NCBI GenBank assembly: GCA_037903355.1
Contig: JBAJFE010000023.1
Span: 62,001-126,000, forward strand
Direction: 5' to 3'
DNA length: 64,000 nt
Source: Trichuris trichiura
Lineage: Eukaryota; Nematoda; Enoplea; Trichinellida; Trichuridae
A model generated the notes under the pieces. It had not been told where the DNA came from. It saw nothing but the letters and a program-made list of their open reading frames with translations, and ran no database searches. Below, piece after piece: positions 23,609-35,999 of the stretch (positions within the stretch are counted from its first letter, which is position 1; every line of letters starts with the position of its first letter). The translations under genes were made by a program, and so were the position numbers.

Positions 23609-25033
23609 AAACAGGTCAAATTCGCTGTTCAAACAGAAAGGAAAAGTAATAGAGCCAAAGAGGTCTGTTAGTTTGCATCGAAGAAGCTACTCGGATGGAA
23701 TGTAAACAGGAAAATCAGGTCAAATCGTACATTGACCGGGCTAAAGTAAGCGTTTTGCCTTATCTTTGTTACATCAGAGGTCAGATAACGGCCGTTAGTA
23801 GCTGCTGCTGATTTGCATAATGTTAGGTCGTCTTGAAACTGTGACTAATAATATCATATGGAGAATGGTATATCATTGGTATAATCATGATTGTCATAGT
23901 CCTTCTACATTGGTAAGTATATAAGTTAATTAGTTCTGTCATGGTGAATAAAAGTTGACAAACTGACGTTTTAGAGTAAGCGAACGGAAATTGGTGATGG
24001 CAAAGGAAGCGATGAGTAAAAAGCTGATAAAATCTGGCATGAATTCAAGGTGTTAGAATTCACCACAATGGACACAAAGAAATGAATCAGTTGACGATGA
24101 TTTGGTAAGTACCATTTGAAAAAGACCGATCGTTAGCTGAGACAAGTTTGGCATTTCTACTGGTCACATATATTGTGTGTGATAAAGGCATAGTCTGCGG
24201 TAAGCTGTCTTTTAAATTGTTACAAAAAAATAGCTTTTGTTGCACGGATAGATGATGAATTATTTTTAGGCGAAAACAACATTGCAGTTGTTGTAGTGTA
24301 TTTCACTGTGATACTATTGCATTCTATGTTTTGCATGCTGAATTGGATAATGAAATAAAGAATTTTTGGGAGGTCCTTCGGGTGAAATGCCAAAGTAAAA
24401 CTGACCCAAAGCAGTGTGCATTGTTCTCGATATCTTGGCAAAGTTTTGTCCCGTTTTGAACTAATAACCGCCCATCCATACGTTGGTAGGGCATCCAGTT
24501 TCAGCCGAAAGTCAGAACCTACAAGAAGAACTACACGACATTCTGTTCCATTGGTAAGAATTGATGTTTGCATGCCGGGAGTGTTAATAACATTGAATTC
24601 TCACACATGTATTAATTGCATGACAGTGATCTCATATATCTATTTGTGTGACATCCTCATGTATTACATCATGGCATGATATAGGTTTGAATGTGTCGCG
24701 TTGTGCTCGTATATAATTTCAAATGTATGGGATAGTATTGTTCTCTCGTTTGACCGTTGGATTCTGGTTATGGGCTTGTAGGTTTTCATTAGAGAAGGTA
24801 CAGTGTAAATGTTGCGAAGTTTACGATGGGTAAAATTGTCTGCAATGGTTAACAAATGGTGTTATATGTTCACAAAGACACAATCCACAAATGGTTTGTC
24901 GCGGACGCGATTACAAGGAAAGCAAAGTCGGAAAATGACCGCTCATTTGGCACAATCGAAGCAAAGGTGATGACAAAAAATATGTGAACTGTATGCAAAC
25001 TCGGTTGGTCAATTGTGAGCAGCAGAGATTATT

Positions 25034-25330
25034 TTGAGAAAGGATAAAAAGTGCAAGGTGTGCCGAAAGAAGCAAATGGAAAAGTCACGAATTGAAAAGT
25101 TAAAAAACAATTTAATGGGAATTGAAGAGCTCAAGCAAGATTATGCAATGCTAGCGGAAGAAAGCAGCAGCGACAAGCACAAGAATGGAAGGACTACTGT
25201 CACAAAAACAACAAAAAGCCTCAAGATCAACGACAAGCGCGACAGGGCAACATGCGACAGACTTGGAATGTACAGAGCTGTTGAAAAGAAAAGAAAGTTT
25301 AAAACCACAAGACATCCACAGCAATTTTAG
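25034..25330 (+). CDS. Unidentified lysine-rich open frame
   Basis: A 98-codon plus-strand frame that opens on a TTG, not an ATG. It is highly charged (KCKVCRKKQMEKSRIEKL ... NDKRDRATC), with a CxxC near the start and coiled-coil-like content. No upstream exon could be joined. May be an exon of a gene I cannot build, or decayed sequence. Confidence 0.25.
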   Translation: MRKDKKCKVCRKKQMEKSRIEKLKNNLMGIEELKQDYAMLAEESSSDKHKNGRTTVTKTTKSLKINDKRDRATCDRLGMYRAVEKKRKFKTTRHPQQF

Positions 25331-25938
25331 CAGCTTCTGTCATCCTCACACTGACCAATGGACCTATGGACCTTCATGAAACATATTTTGCTCTGAAATG
25401 GGGATACTATACCGTACCTTCTCTGATGGAAATGGACCGCATGTTGCCCATTCTTAAAAAGTACAACACCTGAGAGTAGGAGTTGTACCACTTGCTTGTA
25501 ACCCATGGAGCCATACCGTTCCTCTGGTACCTATATACCTGCATGCGAAGTATGAATGTCGCTTCCATGGGTCTAAAATATCTAATGGAGTCCTATAACG
25601 TACAGCGGTCTAGTAGTGGGTATGATTCCTAGATGTATGATTGGAATTGAAGCATACATGTTAGATAGGCATGGAGTGTATAAGCCCTGTGCTGATGGAT
25701 GGTCTGGCACTGGCACTGGCATGTCGCCTTCACATAGAGGGTATATCTCCTAGGAGCGTAAATATTCTTGCATGAAAGGACCATGCTGACAGTATGATAA
25801 TCCAGCGAGAAAATTGTCATCGCTAACATAGTCATTGCATGAAAAGGAGTCACTGTGCAAGTCCGTAAAATCATCTCATGAGGATGTCACACAAATAGTA
25901 GCATCCAACACATTGCATGCTGGAGATCACTGAAAAGT

Positions 25939-26620
25939 GCATGTCGAAGTCATAGCATCAGGGGGTACTCTCGAACCGTTTGTCAAAGTCATCGCATGCG
26001 AGAGTACCCCTGTACATCATGTCAAAATAATCACATGTGAAGGGTACCCTCAAAACCGCATGTCATAATCACAGCATGAGGGGATATCCTCAAAATTGCA
26101 TGTCGAGGTCATCGCATGCGGAGGGTACCCTCACAATTGCATGTCAAAATCATCGCATGCGGAGGGTACCCTCAAAATTGCAAGTCAAAGTCATCGCATG
26201 CGGAGGGTACCTCCAAAATTGCATGTGAGAATCACAGCAGGAGGGGATATCCTCAAAATTGCATGTCAAAATCATCGCATGCGGAGGGTACCCTCAAAAT
26301 TGCATGTGAGAACCACAGCATGAGGGGATAGCCTGAAAATTGCATGTCAAAGTCATCGCATGCGGAGGGTACCTCCAAAATTGGATGTGAAAATCATCGC
26401 ATGGGGGAAATACTCTAAGCTGCATGTCAAAATCACTGCATGAGGGAGTACCCCCAAAAATGCATGTCGAAATCATCGCATGGGGGAAATACTCTAATCT
26501 GCATGTCAAAATCACTGCATGAGGGGAGTACCCCCAAAAATGCATGTCACAATCGGTGCATGAGGGGGTACTCCCAAAATTTGCATGTCAGAATGATCGC
26601 ATGAGGGGGTATGACTCATC
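25939..26620. repeat. Minisatellite, about 17 x 41 bp
   Basis: Unit of about 41 bp: GCATGTCAAAATCATCGCAT, then GCGGAGGGTACCCTC, then AAAATT. Units vary at the GGTACC block and by 1-2 bp in length. The unit contains self-complementary blocks (GCATG..CATGC and GGGTACCC), so the array can form repeated hairpins. Confidence 0.95.
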
Positions 26621-28270
26621 CATCCATCTCAGAAATAACCGCATGAGAGGTTGTCACTCGCAATGTCACTCGAAACGTGGTAATGGGGTAGGAACCACGT
26701 GATCAAGAAAATCACACCAGGGGGAAGAAGGTTGCTCAAAAAAACCACTAAGTAAACAAACACTTAAAAAACCCGCCGGATGCCGGCATAATACACTCGA
26801 ATACAGGAGCGGATTCCCGATCCGTGCTAATACCAGGACTCGGATCCACCAATCGGACCGAAAGAACCTGGCCGAAGACAACCCCCCTCCCAGAAAATGA
26901 ACCAGGAGAGAGAGAGAGAGACTAAGAATGAAAGACTGAGTGAGAAGAACTGAACATGATGAGAGAAACAGCTCATCAGCTCAGAGGAGAGAGGATATGA
27001 GACAAAATGAGAGAATGATGATCGCGACGAGCTGAGAGCGCGATCCATAAGATGATACCAGACCATGTCTTCGAACAGGAGACGATGCTGAAGAGCGAAG
27101 TATCACAAAAAATTCGAGATGTGAAAAAATCACATCAGAAAACAGAGAGACTCATACCCAACACCAGGATATGATCTGCTCCGTCAGAGATGATGAAGGA
27201 ATGAAATGAGTTGCTGAGAAAAATCTCAGCAATGATATGTGTTGAAGTTGAAGACCAATCCATTTCTTCTCCACAGAAGTGTCTTCGTCTTTGAAATGCG
27301 CTTAGGAAACAGACGGCCATCGGTCGACTCTAAAAAATTTTATTGCCACTTGACGTCAGCAGAAGACGAACAATACAAAACCAGCGAGTCCTGTCTGCCA
27401 CGGGTACGATAATATTGGATCTTTTGACTGATTAACCAGACAGACGAACAGCGACTCAAAATTTCCAAATCTTTTCTTCCAGCTGTTTTCTTATTTCGTC
27501 CTAAAATATTGCAAAAATCAACATAAGCAAAAAACGAGAAATTTCTTACTTTAAAAAACAGTGTGAGCGAACTGTCGAGCGTCTTTTCCGTGGCGTGTGA
27601 CAAGCGACACGATGAGACTTCCTTTTGGGCGCTATTTCGTCCTCCGCTTTCAAATTGTCGTCCCGTTTTGAGTTGTCGTCCTTCGCTTTTTTTCATCCTC
27701 TTTTTTGGTCGATTTTACGATTCGCTGTTTCCAATTGTCGTCGCGTTTTGACCGGTCGTCCTTCCTTTCTTTTGTCCTCTTCTTTCCTCCATTTTATCTA
27801 CGATCCGCTGTTTGGAGAATTTTCTCTGCTCGATCCTTTTCGCCAATTTCGAATGCTCATTTCCTTTCAATTGATCATCAGCAAATCTCTAAAAGTTGAA
27901 AAAATGAACCGTCTTTAAGACTAAAAGACTCACCATCTTTTGAAGAATTCTTCATTTCTATCGATCATTTCCATATGGCACCGGCATCCTGTCCAGCGAA
28001 TCGTCTTTTCCAAATGGATCCTCCAACCGGCAGCATTTACCACTGGAATCAACGAGCAGCGATCAGCAGTAGTCGCATAGGAGCAACTGCTCCGCGAGTC
28101 GGAACGAGCGAACACTGATTTTGAGCGTCTGAGTCTCGGCCACAATACTTTAGTGGTATGCAAATCACTGATTGACCTGATAAAAGGTCGTTTCAATAAC
28201 CCACTTACTATTGACACATTGCTTGTAAGTATACAATTTTATCGTTTCAGCGTATAAGAGGTTAACGTAC
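26621..28270. other. Region with scattered coding-like fragments
   Basis: Purine-rich plus-strand DNA (26,890-27,070) and pyrimidine-rich DNA with a repeated block of roughly 75 bp (about 27,620-27,790: GTCGTCC..TTTTCATCCTC). Coding-like pieces include plus-strand 27,275-27,400 (VFVFEMRLGNRRPSVDSKK), 27,950-28,055 (FPYGTGILSSESSFPNGSSN) and 28,081-28,215 (EQLLRESERANTDFERLSLG). These do not join into one clean frame. No product is proposed. Confidence 0.35.
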
Positions 28271-30000
28271 ATCTTACAAGTGCAAACATTAACACTGACT
28301 ACTATACGATTAAAGCAAACAAATGCTCAAACATTTTGTTCCCTCTGGCTGATATAATGAACTGATAACCTATTTCGTTGACCTTGAAGAACGATCATAT
28401 TTACTCTGATTGTATAAACATTGGGAGCAAAGAACGTTTTGAAATATGATTATTCCTTTAAAAAGATATGATTTTGACGAATTCCTAAATGTTTAGTCTA
28501 ATAACGTTGACTTAAAAGTTGTGTAATTTCTTCAGTAAGCGACAGGAAATGTAAAAGAAGAAATAATACTCTTTTCCGTCAATTAGAATCTACAGTATTT
28601 GAAATTTACTCTAAAAAAGTGCAGAAAAGTGTGATGAACAGAGACTGAATGCAGTGCATACAGGATTGTACAACATTAAAATCCATGGCATCTGATAAAT
28701 GAATTGAAAGAGGCTTTGTTCTTAAAACAAGTTTACTTTTTGATGTTCCGTCTCTAATGGGGAACTACATTATTCGTTTTCACGAGTATACGTCAATTAT
28801 TATCCTTAGGAATGTTAATAACAAAGTTGCGGTAGATTTCGTGAACGGTCGCGTTCATGGGCAACTATAAATCGTCATTGAAAAAGAAAAACAAATTTAG
28901 GCTGGTTTTTCCGGGCAAATTACATTACACATGAAACACTTCCAAATAACTGCGAGTATTACTCCATTAATGTACTATACAAAAAGATACGACGTATTGT
29001 TTTGTCATCTTTTCTTACCAAGTAGAACTTTCAGGGCGGATTGTTACTCGTCATTAACGTTGATTCAAACGACCTTTGACACGGAGCGATAAACCCTACA
29101 TCTCAACTTAATAAGAAAATATTAGAAACAATAATTACATCTCTGAATATAGGTTGTGCTTTTACATAAACGTTATGTTCACAAGAAAATAGAATCACGG
29201 TTTAAGAGTTTTTATCGTAAAGGATTTATATTAACAACTGTCCATTATAGGCGGGGATTAACTAGTGAAAGTTTGTTGAAATGTCAATTATTTTCCACTT
29301 TTTGATTTGGCCATCGTTTAAACTCTGTTTAAAACCGTTGAAGTTTGTGATTAGTGCGGTATGCTCTATGTTGGTACGAAATTGTCTTCGATAATCTTCT
29401 CTCCCTTCTTTTCTACCGCTTTCTTCCGTCTTTTTCCCTCACTAACTTTTTTCTTTCCCTTCATTCGCATTTTTCTACCTTATTCCTTTCCTTCTTGTTT
29501 AATACTTTTTCGTCGTTTCATTTTTTCTATTCTTCTTTCTTATCTTTCTCATGGTGTCTTCTGGGCTTCCTTTCCGTCTTTTATATCATTCTGGTTTCTA
29601 CGGCTTTCTTGTTCCATGCCTTTACTTTTGTCCACTTGCCACTATGAACTGTATACGTTTGCGTTTCCTTCGTTATTCTTTTGTTTTTTCTTTACCTCAA
29701 TTTTACTGTATTCTTAAAATTTCGAGCAAACATCACAGTTGTTCGCTTTATCTGTTTGCTTCTCTACTCATACTTTTTATACACCGCCAACTACAACCTG
29801 TTTAAAGAGAGCTTAAACGATGATCACTTTTGAAACTGGAAAACAATTCGCAATACCCACTCTTCCGAAAACATTTACTATAAATCTAAAACTGCAAGAA
29901 ATCTATCATTCTCTTCTATAATTAATCCACGTCATGCCGTTTACGTGCGTTACTTTTCAGGTTTAACTGCAAATACATAAAATTATCCCGACGATGACAA
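28271..30000. other. Gene-poor, with polypyrimidine tract
   Basis: AT-rich; 29,390-29,720 is strongly pyrimidine-rich on the plus strand (runs of TTCTTTCC type). No coding or repeat structure otherwise. Confidence 0.45.
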
Positions 30001-33000
30001 AATAGCCTTTCAAGTCAGACTAACTCGCTTACTTTTCGCGCAACTATCACATTCAGCTGGAGTCAATATGCACCCTTTCAAGTTAAGGTAAACACACCTT
30101 TTTTTCCAAATGAAAGAACTTTGCGCACAGTTAAAATATGACGTCTCAGTTTGACGTGCCTTCTTTTGACGCAAAAGTGAAAAGACCTTACGTGTCCGTT
30201 TCGCGCACGTTTTTCTGGCGTGAAAAAATTTCATGCAGCCTCCGGGAACCCTCTCGCAAACCAAAAATTTGTCCACACGCTCCGGAAACGTCATTTGTAT
30301 TTTTGAAATTAGTGGTACCTGCTTTTCCTTTAAGTACTGTACCATTAATCCAAAAACTAGCATTTTATCATATTTCTAGCTGTCCGTTGCACGCACGAGC
30401 ACTGAAAAATCGGAATGGCACTAACCATAAGTACAGGGGCACTATATTGGCTAGTTAAAAGTTTGTGCATGCGCCCCTCAGAATATACAAGTGCGGCTCC
30501 ATTGGAACACCACAGTCAAGACAATCTGCACATTCCAAAGCTCCATAGCGGAGCAGCACAGCTATCTGTTAGCTATACGCATTAAGAAATACGATTCTGC
30601 CCGCAACTTTCCATTTCGTTTCGCAGGAAGCGTTGGCGCAAAAAACAGCTTCATTTTCGCTTGGCCTTTTCTTATCTTTTCCGCAAAAGCATTTTAACAC
30701 GCCCGTAACCGTCTGGAAGGTAGAAAGTTTCTCCGGCGAGCATCAGATGGCTAGTGACTATTTTTGAAAATACTACTACCTGCGTTTCATTTACCTACTG
30801 TATGAAAAACGTAAAAACAAAATTTTTTTCATATCTCCATCATCCCTAAGCTCAAACGATCTCAGAAAAATCCGAATTATGCTCTTCATAAGTATGGGCT
30901 GATGATATTCGCTATTTCGTCCATGCGTGCCCAGGCTATAGAAGAGCGAATTCAGTCGAACACAGCCACAACCGAAACCTGTAGCTTCCGGAAGCCAAAA
31001 TAATGTAGGAACACGTTTGTGCCGGCTGACTTTGATTTGATGTCATATGAAGCCATCGCGCGGGAAAACAGGCTCACTATAGTTCTGCGTTTCCCTACCC
31101 ATTACGGCGAACCGATACTGCGCTACTGAAGCGCTCTCGCCCACAAAACACTAGTCGGGCGTGCAGAGGAAACGCTAAGAGTATTTTTGAAAAACGTTGT
31201 ACCTGCTTTTCGTTCATCTACTGTACGAAGAACGTAATTTCTCTTATTTCAAACCTCCCGTGGCTCGAAAAATCCGAATTTTGCTCTCCATAAGTATAGG
31301 AACATAATACTCGCTACGTAAATTTCTTCGCCAACGCGCGGCCAGTGTATAGAAGAGCGCCTTTCGTCGAACACCGCGACAAACGAAACTTTTAGCTTCC
31401 AAAGTCTCTACCCGACCCAGAGCATGCATCTAACAGCCAGGATGATGCACGAACACGTTTTTCAGCACTCGTTTCGATTTCGTTTAAAATAAAACCATCG
31501 CGCAGAAGAACAGGTTCGCTATCGGTACGCGTATCAAGTGCCACTCCTCAGGAAAGGTACGGCGCTACTACAGCCCTCTCGCTGACAAAAAACCTTTCCG
31601 GCGCGCGTGCGACGGCTAACTAGTATTTTTAAAAATACTGGTACCTGCGTTTCATTCATCAACAGTTTGCAGAATGTAAAAAGAGAACTTTTTCATATTT
31701 CCGATTTTCCGTTGTACGGACGAGCTCCAAGAAACAGGAATATGGCTCTGCGTAAGTATATGCGCATAATACTCGGCAATTAAACTACTTCATTAACGTG
31801 CCCCCAGGGCATAGAAGAACAACTTCAGTCAAACACCGCCATGAGGAGATCTAACAGTTTCTAAGACTCGTACGCGACTCAACACAGCTGTATAAAAGCT
31901 ACTACGGTGCAAGATTTGGTTTCTGCCGATACTTTCCATTTCTGCTCGGATGATGGCATCACGAGCAAAAACAGGGTGTATTTCCCTCGGTGTTCCCATT
32001 CCTACTCCTCAGGAGGTATCACAGCGGTTCTACGGTCTTTTCACGGACGAAAGAGGTATCCCACGCGCAGCAGACAGCCTGCGAGTATTGTTGAAAAAAT
32101 CAGTACCTGCATTTCGTTCAGCTACTGTACGAAGAATGTGAAAAAGGAACTATTTCTTATTTTCGGCTGCGGATTGTTCAAACGAGGCATGAAAAGTCTC
32201 AACATTGCTCTCCATAAGTAGAGTGGCATAATATTCGCTAGTTAAAGTACTTCCTCCATGCGCGCTGAATGTATAGAAGAGCGGCTTTCGTCGAGCACTG
32301 CAACGAGAACAGACGAAACCTATAGCTTCCAAAGTTCTTACGCGACCCAACGTAGCTATCTGAAAAAAGGAATGATGCAGGAATACTTTTCTGCTTCCTG
32401 CTCTCTGTTTGATTTCAAATGAAACCATCGCCCAAAAAACAGCGTCATTACCGGTCAGCACTTCCGTTGTCATTCCACAGGAGCATTAGAGGACCACTGT
32501 AGCCATCTTGCCGACAAAAGACCTCTCCGGCGCGCAGAGGGCGGCCTATAATTATTTTTGAATTTACTGCTACCTGCTTTTCGTTCATCTACTGTATGAG
32601 GAATGTAAAAAAAGACGTTTTTCATATTTTCGGTTTTCCGCTGATTACTCGACCACCGAAAACTAGGAGTATGGCTCGGCGTAAGTATAGGCGCATACTA
32701 TTCGCCAGTTAAACTACGTCTTCTAGGTGCCACCGGGCTATGAGTAATTTTGAGACTGCTGATACCTGCTTTTCGTTCATCTGCTGTATGAAGAATGTAA
32801 AAAGAAAAGTGTTTCATATTTTGAGCCTCTCGTTGAATACACCAGGTCCGATAACTTGATGTACGGCTATGCATATGTCTAGGAGCATATCATTCCGGAC
32901 TTAAACTACTTCTTCAATGTGGCCCCAGGGTGTACAAGAGCGACTTTAGTCAGAGCTCGCCATCACGAGATGTAATAACTTCTAAGACTCATACGGGATC

Positions 33001-35990
33001 CAACAGACCTGTTTAAAAGCTAGCACCGGGTAGAAGTAGCTTTCTGCCGCTACTTTCCGTTTCGTTTCTGATGGAGAGATCGCGAGGAAAAACAGGCTGG
33101 TTTTTGCTTAGCGTTTCCGTTGCCATTCCGTACGAAAGCTTCAGCGCTTCTACAACCCTCTTGTAGACACAAGACTTTTTCGGCCTGCAGCAGACGGCCA
33201 ATGAGTATTTTTCATCATGCTGCTACTTGCTTTCCGTTCACCTACTGTACGAAGTATCAAAAAAGAAAATGTTTTCATAATTCCAGCTTCCGGTTTCTCC
33301 AAGGAGCTTCCAAAAAGCAGGATATTTCAATGCATAAGTATAGTGACGTAATATCAACTAGTTAAAGTAGTTCGTGCAGGTGCACTCAGTGTATAGAAGA
33401 GCGGCTTCAGTGAAACACTGCGATCAAGACGACGTATGGCTTCCAAAGCTCCTATGCGTTCCGACACAAACGTCCAAAACTGTGCGGATGGTGCAACAGC
33501 TTTCTGCCCAGCACTTCTCACTTGGCTTGAGAAGAAGCGTACTCTCGGAGAAACAGGCTCATTATTGCTCAGCCTTTCGTTTCCTATTCAGCAGAATCAT
33601 TTTGGCGCTCCTGCACTCTTCCCAGAAATAAAGGAAGCGGCGTTTATCGGACGGCTAGTGACTATTTTTGAAAATACTGCTACCTGCTTTTCGTTCATCT
33701 ACTGTATGAAGAATGTAAAAACAATTTTTTTCATTATTCCAGCGTCCCATTCCCCAAACCATCCCCGAAAAGTCGGAATGCTGCACTCTATAAGTATAGG
33801 GACACAATATTCGGTACTTACAGTATTTCGTCACTGCACGCCCAGGCTATAGAACAGCAGCTTTTGTTGAACACTGCCACCCAAAACACCTGTAGCTTAC
33901 AAAGCACCTACGCTACTCAACATGGTCACCTAAAAGCTAGACGGACGCAGGAATGCGTTTTTGACCGCTATTTTCCATTTGGCTTCAGATGAAGCGATCG
34001 TGAAGAAAAACGGGATTGTTATCGCCTAACCTTTCCTTTCCCATTCCGCAGCAGCACTTCAGCGCTCCTGTAGTCCTCTCGCAGTAAAACGGTTTCTCGG
34101 GCGTGCATCACACTACTAATGCGTATTTTTGAAAATAATGCTGCGTGCTTCTCGTTATGTGAGAAGAATGTAAAAGGAGAAGTTTCTCAAATTTTCGGCC
34201 TCCCGTTGCTCAAACCAGCTACGAAAAATCTCAGCGTTGGTTTCCATAAGTATAGGGGCATAATATTCGCTAGTTAAAGCACTTCGTCCATGAGCTCTCA
34301 GGGTATAGCATAGCTGCTTTAGTCGAACAGCGCCATTGAGCAAACCTAAAGCTTCTAAAGCTTCCGCGCGACTGGAGACAGCCATTTAGAAGCAAGACTG
34401 ATCCAGGAATATGTTTCTGCACGCTCCTTTGGATTTGGTTTCGAATGGAGCTATCGCGCAGAAAGACAGGTTCTTTGTATCTCAGCCTTTCCTATCCTAT
34501 TCCGCAGGGACTCTTCTACAGGAATCTCGGAAACGAGAGACTTTTCGGGCGGGCAGCGGAGGGCCCATGAGAATTATTCAAAATACTGGTACCTGTGTTT
34601 CGTTGACCTACTGCATGAACAAGAGAAAAAGAGAATTTTTTCATATTTCCGGCTGCCCGTTTTTTAGAGGAGCTCCGAAAAGTCCGGATGTTGATGACCA
34701 TAAGTATGCAGGCATAATATTCGCTAGACAAACTATTTCGTGCATCAACGTGCAAGGGCTTAGAAGAGCGGCTTTAGTCCAATACCGCTATCAAGAAAAC
34801 CTATAGCTTCCAAAGGTCCTACGCAACTGAACACGGTTATTTCAAAAGAAAAATGACGCAGGAATACGTTTCTGGCTGCCATTTGAGTTTGTTATTGGAT
34901 GAAGCTATCGCGCCGAAAAACAGGCTCATTAACGCTCAGCCTTTGCTATCCTATTCCGCAGGAAAAATTCTGGGCTTCTACTGACGATTTGGAGACAACA
35001 AACATCTACGGCGCGTAGCGAACGGCCTATGAGTATTTTTGAAATTAATGTTACCTGCTTTTCGTTTATCAACTGTACCAAGAATGTAAGAAATGACATT
35101 TCTCCGGTTTACGGCCTCCAGTATTTCAGACAGGCTCTGAAAAATGGGAATGCAGCTGTCCATAGGTGTAGGAGGAGAACATTCGCTAGTTAAAAATACT
35201 TCGTCCGTGTACTCTCAGAATGTAGAAAGCGTTTTCAGTCGAACTCAAGCGTGAAGAAGATCTATAGCTGCAAAAGCTCGTACGGAACTGAACACGGCCA
35301 TTTAAAAGCAAAAATGACGCAGGAATACGTTTCTGGCCGCTACTTTAGATTTTGTTTCGCTTGACGATATCGCGCAGAAAAACAGGTTTGTTATCGCTGT
35401 GCCTTTCTTATCCTGTTGCGCAGGAGCATCTCGACTCTTCTACGAACGTTTCGGGAGCAACGGACTTTTTTGGCGCGCAGGGGAATGCCCATGAGTATTT
35501 TGAAATTACTGGTACCTCCTTTTCGTTCGTTTACTGTACGAAGGGTGTAAAAGGAAACCTTTTTCATATTTACGGCTTCCCGTTGTTGAGACGAGCTGCG
35601 AAAGATCACGATGTTGACCACCGTAAGCGTGGGGGATAATATCCGCTAGTCAAAATATTTCGTCCATGCGCCCTTACGGTATAGAAGATCGGCTTTAGCC
35701 GAACACTGAAATCAAGAAGACTTTTTCCTTCCAAAGCTCCTTTGCGAATGAGCATGGCTATTCAAAAACAAGAATGATGCAGGAATACGTTTCTGGCCTC
35801 TACTTTAGATTTGCTTTTGGATGAAGCTATCAGGCAGAAAAACAGGCTCGTTATTGCTCGGCCTCTCCCTTCTCTTTTCGGAAAAGCATTTCAGCGCTTC
35901 TGTAGCCGTAGACGTCGAACCTTGTCTTGACGCAATTTCTTCGCCGCAAGGCTATTTGATGCAGGGTCAAGATTTGGCGTCACGGTTTAG
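30000..35990. repeat. Satellite array, 461-bp unit, ~13 copies
   Basis: The anchor block TACCTGCTTTTCGTTCATCT recurs (with changes) at about 30316, 30777, 31200, 31642, 32104, 32571, 32763, 33224, 33681, 34143, 34590, 35052 and 35513. Spacing is 457-467 bp in most cases; one short interval (192 bp) marks an internal deletion. Other conserved blocks are TAAGTATAGG..CATAATATTCGCTAG, AGAAGAGCGGCTTTAGTCGA and ACGCAGGAATACGTTTCTGG. Copies differ at many positions, so the array is old. Open frames of 60-140 codons on both strands differ between copies and are not conserved. Confidence 0.93.
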
Positions 35991-35999
35991 CGCGGCTTC

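Noticed and set aside
26037..26545. Open frames on both strands with repeated CGGYP or similar peptides
   Set aside because: By-products of the 41-bp tandem repeat.
30899..30907. CTGATGA in one satellite unit, suggesting a hammerhead
   Set aside because: Other units read GCATAAT at this position and no GAAA partner with a stem follows, so it is a chance match.
33436..33852. 138-codon open frame in the satellite, and similar ones at 31907, 34411 and 35352
   Set aside because: The frames are not conserved between copies of the 461-bp unit, and both strands are open at different places; no codon-level constraint is visible.
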